Assembly: GCA_021205585.1 (NCBI GenBank)
Contig: JAJPXI010000096.1
Location: 1 to 14,996 of the forward strand
Reading direction: 5' to 3'
DNA from: Oscillospiraceae bacterium
GTDB lineage: Bacteria > Bacillota > Clostridia > Oscillospirales > Oscillospiraceae
DNA length: 14,996 nucleotides
In this document: positions 1 to 6,021 of the stretch, in pieces
Numbering within the stretch: position 1 is the stretch's first letter
Layout of the letters: each line of letters opens with the position of its first letter
The notes under the pieces: model-generated
Told to the model about the DNA's origin: nothing
Databases searched by the model: none
The model's input: the letters and a program-made list of their open reading frames with translations, nothing else
Program-made: the position numbers and the translations under genes

Positions 1-2
1 CA

Positions 3-74
3 GAGAATAACGGCACCCTGCTCATGGATGCGACAGTGGCCCCGGCTGACATCAAGTATCCCACAGATATTGAT
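3..74 (+). pseudogene. Transposase fragment (DDE, IS1182/IS5-like), cut by window edge and truncated
   Basis: Frame 3 reads ENNGTLLMDATVAPADIK followed by YPTDID. This matches the block around the first catalytic aspartate of IS1182/IS5-type DDE transposases, where the usual pattern is G-x-L-x-x-DAT-x-AP-x-x-I-x-YPTD followed by a leucine-rich LLN-x-ARE stretch. Here the similarity stops right after YPTDID and unrelated residues follow. The match is therefore a remnant whose 3' part is lost, while its 5' part lies outside the window. The frame happens to stay open to about position 473, but the later residues resemble no transposase. The family call rests on recalled motif similarity only. 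Confidence 0.65.
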
Positions 75-450
75 TATATCTTATTTAGCCACTCCTGTTA
101 CAACCTTATTATAGCACTTCAGTCAGAGCGTTTTTTCACCGTTCCTTGTGACACGGATTGCCAATTTTTATATCTGTTGCCGCTGCGCGATCGCTACGCC
201 ACTCCTATTCAAAAGTGTCCATCGATACCTCAAAATCGCTTTTGGCATAAGAAAAGATTCCTCCCCGCCGGATGCGTTGGTAAATTTGATCCGCCCAGCC
301 ATCTCCCCTCCTACGCTATCAGCAGCGATATAGTCCTACCCGGCAGATACCTGGCCAGCATTGTAGGCCAGCTTTCGTTCTTCACTGCACAGGCACATTT
401 GTTTAACGCTGCGACTACAGCCCAGAGCTTGTGTAGAATGGGAAACAGGT
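75..450. other. Gene-poor stretch after the transposase remnant
   Basis: No convincing gene is visible on either strand. The minus strand has an extended -10-like sequence (TGC followed by TATAAT, 108-113) reading out of the window, without a good -35. A small perfect hairpin (stem arms 351-356 and 366-371) lies downstream of the metal-protein gene but lacks a U-tract, so it is not a clear terminator. A 47-codon minus-strand frame (311-454) overlaps the stop of the upstream gene but has no recognisable content. The region probably represents decayed insertion-sequence and flanking DNA. Confidence 0.5.
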
Positions 451-1737
451 TCATGATTCTTCAACGACTGTAATCGTATTTTTCAACATTCCCATCCAGC
501 AGGAATATGTATATGTTCCCGCTTCTTCAGGCGTAAACTCTATGACAACTTGTCCGGCGGTCAGCTTCACCTGTTGATTGAATGTTGACAGCACTATCTC
601 GTTATTATAGCCGTTCAGATTGCTCTCATCCACCTTGATTGTCCACACAACAGGGATCCCCGCAGTGACCTGAATATCATCGTAACCGTTGGCATGGAGT
701 TCTGTTGTTATATACTGAACATCTCCATCAATGGTGGAAACGACAATCTCATCTGTGCTCGTATTTGAGGATGGGAACGTCAAACCGGTCAGGACAAGAT
801 TATTCTGTATCATAAAGAGTCCCATAATAACCAACAGGACGGAACCGACCTGGAGCATACGCTGCCGCCAGTGCATTTTCAGCACCCCTGCCGCAAGGCC
901 AAACACAAAGATAAGGGGGATCGTGCCGAAGCAGAAGGAAAACATGGACAGCGCTCCGGTCAGCATACTGCCGCTGGCGATTGCGTAAACCTGCATGGAT
1001 TGCAATGGGCCACAGGGCATCAGCCCATTTGCCAGCCCTACCGCAAAGGAACTGTGCTTCCCCACACTCTGTATTTTTGCAGATAGCTTCCCGGACAACT
1101 TCGGAAACAGGCGGACGGACAGAGAAAGTCCTCCCAGCATATTGATGCCCATGAGCAGCATAAACCCACCGGCAATCAGGCCGATCACACCCCTCACCTG
1201 CAAGGTAATGGCAGCTTTTTCGCCGATAAAGCCCAGGATACCGCCGATCAGAGTGTAGCTGCACAGCCGCCCAAGATTGTATAAAACACTGCGGCGCAGA
1301 GGTTTTACACCTCCGGAGGAAATACTCTGAGCCAGATTTAATCCGCCGCACATAGCGATGCAATGGACGCTGGTCAACAGGCCGATCACAAACAGGGCAA
1401 AATAGCCCATCCGCTCTTCGCTGATGGTCGGGATATTCTGAAATATCTCCAGCCATCCCATGTGCCGGGCGATCACATACACACCCAGAATGATAATCAG
1501 AATGGCCACGGTATCCCGGGCCCTCTTTGCTTTTTTGGCCACTGCGTAACCGGTTTTTTCGATTGTTTCAACGACTATGCTTTCTGTACAGGGAGGGCTG
1601 AATTCGGCCGTCAATTCCCCTTTGCTGTGATCCGCGGTGACGGACTGAACGCCTGGAAGGGCTGATACAGCCCCTTCCAGCCGATGCTCACAGCCGGAGC
1701 AGGTCATGCCTGTGACATGAAAAACAACCTTGCTCAC
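451..1737 (-). CDS. HMA / DsbD-like (SafE-type) membrane / cupredoxin-like fusion protein
   Basis: A 428-residue protein with three parts. Residues 1-68 form a heavy-metal-associated domain with the metal-binding motif GMTCSGC (C13, C16). After one membrane segment (about 76-95) comes a multi-pass region of the sulfite-exporter TauE/SafE or DsbD_2 type, with HCIAMCGG near 125-132 and NGLMPCGP near 238-244. Both cysteine motifs are typical of that membrane family. The last 90 residues resemble a cupredoxin, ending in YSCWMGM, where Cys and Met would be copper ligands. The start is a GTG with AAAGGAG well placed upstream. It lies 12 bases after the DUF2318 gene, so the two are probably co-transcribed. 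Inferred role: moving or storing copper or another soft metal across the membrane. The TauE/SafE label does not mean that it exports sulfite. Confidence 0.85.
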   Translation of the reverse strand: MSKVVFHVTGMTCSGCEHRLEGAVSALPGVQSVTADHSKGELTAEFSPPCTESIVVETIEKTGYAVAKKAKRARDTVAILIIILGVYVIARHMGWLEIFQNIPTISEERMGYFALFVIGLLTSVHCIAMCGGLNLAQSISSGGVKPLRRSVLYNLGRLCSYTLIGGILGFIGEKAAITLQVRGVIGLIAGGFMLLMGINMLGGLSLSVRLFPKLSGKLSAKIQSVGKHSSFAVGLANGLMPCGPLQSMQVYAIASGSMLTGALSMFSFCFGTIPLIFVFGLAAGVLKMHWRQRMLQVGSVLLVIMGLFMIQNNLVLTGLTFPSSNTSTDEIVVSTIDGDVQYITTELHANGYDDIQVTAGIPVVWTIKVDESNLNGYNNEIVLSTFNQQVKLTAGQVVIEFTPEEAGTYTYSCWMGMLKNTITVVEES

Positions 1738-1749
1738 AGAATGTCTCCT

Positions 1750-2250
1750 TTAAAACTGTTTCCAGGAGGAAAACCGATATGCGTTTTTTTCTAAAAAGGA
1801 GCTGGAAACCGTAATGATTCCGTTTTCTTCTGAATAGTCATCCTCCGTAATCGGGACAGGGTTACAGCCGCCGCTTGTCAGTCCGATCTCATCGGAGGAG
1901 AAGTGATTCCCGCAGTTTTGGCAGACAAAGTCATCGCCCTCCTGTTCAAAATAAGCGTAGGGGGACCCGTTGCAAACCTGGCAGGTATTCATCGCAAGGC
2001 GAACCGAGCCGTCAGAGGCAAGAACCGCAAAGATTTCGACAGTTGTTCCGTCTATTTCAATGTCATAATAGCTGGCCTGTGTGCTGACATTCTCTGCAAT
2101 AATCTCAATTTCATCGCCTGCTGTGCTGGATGTATTTCCTTGATCTTCTCCCAATGTTGTGCCGGAAGAACAGCCGGCCATCAAAACCGCCACAGCTGCC
2201 GCAACAGCTCCCACGAAGAGCCATAATCTTTTTTTGCACATGGTTGACAT
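1750..2250 (-). CDS. DUF2318 family lipoprotein
   Basis: The N-terminus (MCKKRLWLFVG, then an alanine/valine-rich core) ends in the lipobox LMAGC, so the product is probably a membrane-anchored lipoprotein facing outwards. The remainder matches DUF2318: a beta-rich region, then MNTCQVCNG, an aromatic linker, FVCQNCGNHF, and a closing GGCNPVPI. The two CxxC pairs suggest metal binding. The start is uncertain. A TTG at 2262 overlaps the tcdA stop; ATGs at 2250 and 2241 are also possible, and none has a strong ribosome binding site, so translational coupling to tcdA is plausible. DUF2318 proteins occur beside metal-transport membrane proteins, and here the partner is the HMA/cupredoxin protein. 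The biochemical function is not established. Confidence 0.85.
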   Translation of the reverse strand: MSTMCKKRLWLFVGAVAAAVAVLMAGCSSGTTLGEDQGNTSSTAGDEIEIIAENVSTQASYYDIEIDGTTVEIFAVLASDGSVRLAMNTCQVCNGSPYAYFEQEGDDFVCQNCGNHFSSDEIGLTSGGCNPVPITEDDYSEENGIITVSSSFLEKNAYRFSSWKQF

Positions 2251-2258
2251 CTCAACTT

Positions 2259-3023
2259 TCAATTGAACTCATTTTGAATCAAGTCCTTGACCACTTCTCC
2301 GGCCAAAATCAGGCCAACAACAGAGGGGACAAAGGCGGTACTGCCCGGAATTTGGCGGCGCTGGGTGCATTTGCGCGCAGTTCCGGGGGGACAGATGCAA
2401 TGAGTACGGCAGCTGATGGACAGATCCTCCACGGGGGTTATGGGCGGTTCCTGAGAGTAGACGACCTTCAGGCTGGGGACGCCCCGCTTTCTCAACTCCC
2501 GGCGCATAATACGGGCCAGGGGGCAAACGCTGGTCTCATAAATGTCGGCCACCTGGAAAGCAGTGGGATCCAGCTTATTTCCAGCCCCCATGGAGCTGAT
2601 GATGGGAGTCCCCGTCCTCTGAACCTGGCAAACCAGCTCCAGCTTGCCCGTTACTGTGTCGATGGCATCCACCACATAGTCGTATTGGGAAAAATCAAAC
2701 CGCTCCGCAGTATCCGGCGTGTAAAAGCAGCGGTGAGGCGTCAACCGAATGTCCGGCGCGATTTCCAAAATTCGCTCCATGGCGGCCTCCACCTTATAGC
2801 GGCCGACGGTTTTCCGGGTGGCGAAGATTTGGCGGTTCAGATTAGTCAGGCAGACCCGGTCGTCGTCCACCAGGTCCAAAGCGCCCACGCCGCTGCGGGC
2901 CAGGGCCTCCGCCGTGTATCCGCCCACACCTCCGATTCCAAACACAGCCACTCTGGCCCGGGCCAGCCGCTCCATGCCTTCTTGCCCTACAAGCAGCTGT
3001 GTTCTTGAAAATTGATTGAGCAT
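2259..3023 (-). CDS. tcdA: tRNA threonylcarbamoyladenosine dehydratase (TcdA/CsdL, E1-like)
   Basis: A 254-residue member of the ThiF/MoeB/E1 superfamily. The ATP-binding glycine loop FGIGGVGG sits at residues 28-35. It is followed by the DDDRVCLTNLNRQ motif, where NxNRQ is the E1-like signature, and DAIDTVTGK. The downstream SSMGAGNKLDPT and DPT-to-CPLAR stretch is characteristic of TcdA rather than ThiF or MoeB, and length fits (about 250-270). TcdA uses ATP to cyclise t6A37 to ct6A in ANN-decoding tRNAs. The ATG has a GGGGGGAGATAA ribosome binding site that lies inside the last codons of the nitrilase-type gene, with only three bases between them. The premature stop in that upstream gene could therefore affect tcdA by transcriptional polarity, although tcdA has its own good ribosome binding site. 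Confidence 0.92.
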   Translation of the reverse strand: MLNQFSRTQLLVGQEGMERLARARVAVFGIGGVGGYTAEALARSGVGALDLVDDDRVCLTNLNRQIFATRKTVGRYKVEAAMERILEIAPDIRLTPHRCFYTPDTAERFDFSQYDYVVDAIDTVTGKLELVCQVQRTGTPIISSMGAGNKLDPTAFQVADIYETSVCPLARIMRRELRKRGVPSLKVVYSQEPPITPVEDLSISCRTHCICPPGTARKCTQRRQIPGSTAFVPSVVGLILAGEVVKDLIQNEFN

Positions 3024-3026
3024 GAT

Positions 3027-3839
3027 TTATCTCCCCCCGTTGTCCGGCCCCGGCTCCTCGCCTGAGAGGGACAGCCAGGGCCGCCTGAGTCTGGTCTGCC
3101 GAACCTGTTCCAGGGGGATCTCCACCAGGCACAGCTGCTCCGTTCCGTCGGCCTGCCAGTGCAAGTTTCCCTCCGGGCTGGCTACCAAAGAATTTCCGGC
3201 AAACACCGCTTTCCCCTCAGAGCCGACCCGATTGCACATGGCGAGAAACATGGTGTTCTGAAACGCCTGCACCCTTACCTCCCACTCGTACAGATCCAGC
3301 GGCTCGTCCGTTCGGTTAGCTGTGGGAATCAGGGCCAACTCCGCGCCCTGGAGTGCGCAGGAGTGCAGACTTGTGGGAATGTGCCGATCGAAGCAGATGA
3401 CCACCCCGATTTTACCAAAGGGTGTGTCGTAAACAGGGAAACCGTCCTCCGAAGGGGCATAATAATCCTGCTCAAAAAAACCAGGCGCTTGGCAGATATG
3501 TACCATTTTGGAGATCCCACGCAGTTCTCCCTTGCTGTCGAAGAAGATGGAGGCGTCGTACCTTTTCCCATCCAGGCAGAGATACAGGTTGGGACAGGCC
3601 CACAGCCCCATTCTGCGGCATTGCTCGCTTAGGGCGCGCACCGGCGGGCTGTCCGGACAGAGCAGCCATCGTTGAGCGTCCTGTCCGCTATACTGGGGGA
3701 AGAAGGGGGTCAGCTAAAGTTCAGGAAAGAAAATCAGATCTGCCCCGGCAGAACCGGCCTGCTCCATCATGGATAGCGATCGATTCAAATTGCTCTCTAT
3801 GGACTCACTCATGCTCATTTGCGCCATGGCCAAACGCAC
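3027..3839 (-). pseudogene. Carbon-nitrogen hydrolase (nitrilase superfamily) with in-frame amber codon
   Basis: The full frame runs from a GTG at 3839, with GGGGGG seven bases upstream, to the TAA at 3027, 271 codons including the stop. It starts V-R-L-A-M-A-Q-M-S, a normal nitrilase-superfamily opening. Codon 42 (3716-3714) is TAG, within FFPEL-stop-LTPFFPQY, where the family commonly has glutamine (CAG). The catalytic triad is otherwise intact: E40 just before the stop, K111 in GISKMVHI, and C149 in GVVICFDRHIP. Nothing else is broken, so the lesion looks recent, or the stop is read through. The piece after the stop (from about 3641) has no ribosome binding site and lacks the catalytic glutamate, so it should not be active alone. 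Substrate is unknown; omega-amidase or N-carbamoyl-amine hydrolase types are possible. Confidence 0.8.
3714..3716 (-). other. In-frame TAG (amber) in nitrilase-family gene
   Basis: The minus-strand codon after CCT GAA CTT is TAG, followed directly by CTG ACC CCC TTC in the same frame. Coding similarity continues on both sides without a gap, so this is a point change (CAG to TAG would need one base) and not a frameshift. Confidence 0.85.
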
Positions 3840-3874
3840 GAGACATCCCCCCAATCCTGCCGCTTTCCAAGGCA

Positions 3875-3906
3875 AAGGCCGCCAGTCAGCACGGGTTGGC
3901 GGCCTT
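3875..3906 (-). terminator. Strong leader hairpin before nitrilase-type gene (possible attenuator or terminator)
   Basis: A perfect 10-bp stem (AAGGCCGCCA paired with TGGCGGCCTT) encloses a 12-base loop. On the minus strand it is followed by TGCCTTGG, so with the stem's final TT the RNA reads UUUGCCUU, a weak U-tract. It lies downstream of the promoter at 3958-3986 and 35 bases before the GTG start. It could partly terminate transcripts arriving from the sulfate operon and also attenuate the new promoter. A 6-base segment upstream (3928-3933) is complementary to bases 3893-3898, which span the stem-loop border, so an alternative pairing is possible. Confidence 0.5.
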
Positions 3907-3957
3907 ATAGACGGAAAACGAAATTACAACCCATCAATCTACTTTGTTAATATGTTT

Positions 3958-3986
3958 ATGGTAGCACGATTCCGCCGTTCCGTCAA
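3958..3986 (-). promoter_or_regulatory. Sigma-70-type promoter of the nitrilase-tcdA-DUF2318-HMA unit
   Basis: On the minus strand TTGACG (3986-3981) is separated by 17 bases from TACCAT (3963-3958), in an AT-rich gap between the flavoprotein gene and the nitrilase-type gene. The predicted start of transcription near 3951 gives a leader of about 110 bases that contains the hairpin at 3875-3906. Confidence 0.65.
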
Positions 3987-4022
3987 TGGATTTTTTATAA
4001 ATTTCTATGGTTCAGAAATACT

Positions 4023-4934
4023 CTACGGCATTTGAGAAAGCCACTGGGCGGCGCTGACGGCGGCATTAGCGCCGTCGGCTGCGGCGGTGATGGCCTGGCG
4101 CAGAGGCTTTTGCCGCAAATCTCCGGCCACAAAAAGGCCGGGCAGGACGGTGCAGCCGCCCTCGTCCGCCGGGAGATAGCCGTCTGGCATCTCCATTGGC
4201 AGTCCCTGAAGCCAACCGGAGAGGGGGACGGTTCCAACCGCTAAAAACGCCCCGCCCACGGGGAGTGTTTCCCGTCCGTCCGGCCCGTCCAGAACGGCGG
4301 CCTCCAGCCGTTCCTGTCCCAACAGCTCCACCAGGCGGGTATTGGGCCGAACAACGATATTTTCCTTTGCTTTCAGCATCTCCACCTGCCTTTTGGCGGC
4401 CCGGAACACGTCCCGCCGCAGGATCAGGGTAACGCTGGCGCACAGGGCAGAGAGGTAGAGCGCGTCCCCCACGGCGGTATTTCCTCCGCCGACCACCAGT
4501 ACATTCTCCCCCCGGTGAAACGCTCCGTCGCAGTGGGCGCAGTAGGAAACTCCTGCACCGAGCAGCGCGGCTTCACCGGGAACACCCAAAGTTTTGGGTG
4601 CGGCACCGGTGGCGGCGATGACCGCCCTGGCCTGAATGGGAGCGCCGTCCTCCACCTCCAGGATCCAGGAGCCGTCGGTCTGCCGCAGGGCGGTCACCGG
4701 GGCAAAGCGCGGCTCCACGCCAAGGGCCCGAACGTGGGCGCATAGGGCTTCTGCCAGCTCCTCGCCGCTAATCCGGCCTAACCCCGGATAGTTTTCTACC
4801 TGGTGGGCGGTGGCAATTTGTCCGCCGCCGTAGCCGTCCTGCTCCAGCAGGACAAAGTCCAGGCCCGCCCGGAGGGCGTAAATGGCGGCGGAAAGCCCCG
4901 CCGGGCCTGCGCCTACAATAGCCAAATCAACCAT
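4023..4934 (-). CDS. Thioredoxin-reductase-like FAD/NAD(P) disulfide oxidoreductase
   Basis: A 303-residue protein with the thioredoxin reductase layout: FAD loop GAGPAGLSAA (8-17), a redox CxxC as CAHC-D-G (132-135), NAD(P) loop VVGGGNTAV (147-155), and the C-terminal FAD motif GLFVAGDLRQKPLRQAITAAADG. The start at 4934 has GGAGAG nearby and follows the regulator gene by 16 bases. The motif HRRDxFRA, which in NADPH-using TrxB helps bind the 2'-phosphate, reads LRRDVFRA (172-179) with its His replaced. Coenzyme preference may therefore differ from classical TrxB. As last gene of the sulfate operon it is likely to supply electrons, directly or through a thioredoxin- or ferredoxin-like carrier, to APS or sulfite reduction. 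This is an inference. A general thioredoxin reductase is the alternative. Confidence 0.85.
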   Translation of the reverse strand: MVDLAIVGAGPAGLSAAIYALRAGLDFVLLEQDGYGGGQIATAHQVENYPGLGRISGEELAEALCAHVRALGVEPRFAPVTALRQTDGSWILEVEDGAPIQARAVIAATGAAPKTLGVPGEAALLGAGVSYCAHCDGAFHRGENVLVVGGGNTAVGDALYLSALCASVTLILRRDVFRAAKRQVEMLKAKENIVVRPNTRLVELLGQERLEAAVLDGPDGRETLPVGGAFLAVGTVPLSGWLQGLPMEMPDGYLPADEGGCTVLPGLFVAGDLRQKPLRQAITAAADGANAAVSAAQWLSQMP

Positions 4935-4950
4935 ACGTTCTCTCCGTTTC

Positions 4951-5988
4951 TCAAATGACATAATCCGCCCTGTTCCGTCGGCTCTGCTCCTGGAGAAGCA
5001 GACCGGTGCGTTGGTGGAAGAGCCGGGCAAAATACTCGCTGTCCCGGTAGCCCAGCAGGGCGGCCAAGGTCTCCGGCGGCGTGTCTGTGTGGCGGAGCAG
5101 ATACAGTCCCCGGCGCATCTTCAGCCGGGTCATATATTCCCGGTAGGTGATACCCAGCCCCCGCTGAAAACAGGTGCTCAGGGTGGATCCGGTGATAAAA
5201 TACCGCCCGGCCACTTCTTTTTGGGGGATGTTTTGATCCACAGCCTGAAGCAGAAAGGTCATAATGTCCTGCATCCCCGGGTTGCTCGTAGCGGGGAATA
5301 ATTCCTGGAGGACCTGGCTGAGATAGGTCAGCTTGCGCTGGCAGAAGTTGACCACCATTCTGCTGTCCGACTCGTGGACAAAGTCCAGGGTGGAAAACTC
5401 CTCCGGGTGCAAATACAGCTTCAGCCATGGAAAGTGGGTGTAGGTTCGGTCAACCAGAGCGGTGTAAAATTCCCGCCAGCGAAAGCTCTGCTTCAGGGCG
5501 TCGCCGCATTCGGCGCACAGAGCCTGTCCTGCGCTGAGGAAGGCCTGGGAGGCCTGCGGAGTTTGCAGTTGCTCCCATGTCTGGCGCACAGCCCGGCTCA
5601 GCCGCGCGTCCGGCGTGTGGACGGTGGACTGGATACGCCGTATGGCGGCCGCTACCTCGCCCATATCCAGCGGGCGCAGAAGGTAGGCGTCCACCCCGTA
5701 GAGGATACCCTGCTGCGCGTAGGAAAAGGATTGAAAACTGCTGGTCAGAATGATCGATCCGCACAGCTTTTCCCCCCTGTTGCGCCGCAGCAGCTCCAGC
5801 CCGTCCATGCCGGACAGGCTCAGGTCGATGAAAACCAGGTCGAAATGCTCCCCCGTCAGGGCGTGGTAGGCCTCCCGCCCCTCCCGGACAAAGCTGAGCT
5901 GACCCAGGGGGCGGATCTGCTCCCACTCCGGGTCTGGGGTCTCATCAATGGCAACCAGAATATTAAAATTGTCTGCTGGAAGCGCCAT
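4951..5988 (-). CDS. Response regulator with C-terminal AraC-type HTH (YesN-like)
   Basis: A 345-residue protein. The N-terminal 120 residues fit a receiver domain: AIDE near 14-16 for the acidic site, FIDLSLSGMDG with the probable phosphoacceptor D55, and ILTSS near 80-84. The usual conserved lysine is arginine in LLRPLD (R105), so phosphorylation-driven switching may be altered. The last 100 residues form a double helix-turn-helix of AraC type, with ITYREYMTRLKMRRGLYLL and ALLGYRDSEYFARLFHQRTG. The chosen ATG (5988) has GGGAGG seven bases upstream; an ATG at 6003 overlaps that site and is less likely. It sits between cysN and the flavoprotein gene, 33 bases after cysN. No histidine kinase lies nearby. 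A role in regulating this sulfur operon is inferred from position. Confidence 0.82.
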   Translation of the reverse strand: MALPADNFNILVAIDETPDPEWEQIRPLGQLSFVREGREAYHALTGEHFDLVFIDLSLSGMDGLELLRRNRGEKLCGSIILTSSFQSFSYAQQGILYGVDAYLLRPLDMGEVAAAIRRIQSTVHTPDARLSRAVRQTWEQLQTPQASQAFLSAGQALCAECGDALKQSFRWREFYTALVDRTYTHFPWLKLYLHPEEFSTLDFVHESDSRMVVNFCQRKLTYLSQVLQELFPATSNPGMQDIMTFLLQAVDQNIPQKEVAGRYFITGSTLSTCFQRGLGITYREYMTRLKMRRGLYLLRHTDTPPETLAALLGYRDSEYFARLFHQRTGLLLQEQSRRNRADYVI

Positions 5989-6021
5989 AAAACAGCCTCC
6001 CATTTCATTAAAAATTTTCTG

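Noticed and set aside
311..454. 47-codon minus-strand frame overlapping the stop of the HMA-type gene (ATGA)
   Set aside because: No good ribosome binding site, no recognisable domain, and nothing to show conservation.
75..473. Continuation of the plus-strand open frame after the transposase motif
   Set aside because: Residues after YPTDID lack similarity to transposases, the composition looks like noncoding AT-rich DNA, and the end runs antisense into the HMA-type gene.
451..1737. Sulfite exporter linked to sulfur metabolism
   Set aside because: Although the membrane domain belongs to the TauE/SafE-like group, the HMA and cupredoxin-like domains and DUF2318 partner point to metals, and it belongs to a separate transcription unit.
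3641..3716. Restart of translation downstream of the amber codon giving a functional shorter nitrilase
   Set aside because: The first usable start (GTG 3641) has no ribosome binding site and the product would lack the catalytic glutamate.
4001..4019. AT-rich 6-bp hairpin after the flavoprotein gene as operon terminator
   Set aside because: The stem is weak (ATTTCT/AGAAAT) and is followed by ATAAAAAA and not a U-tract on the minus strand.
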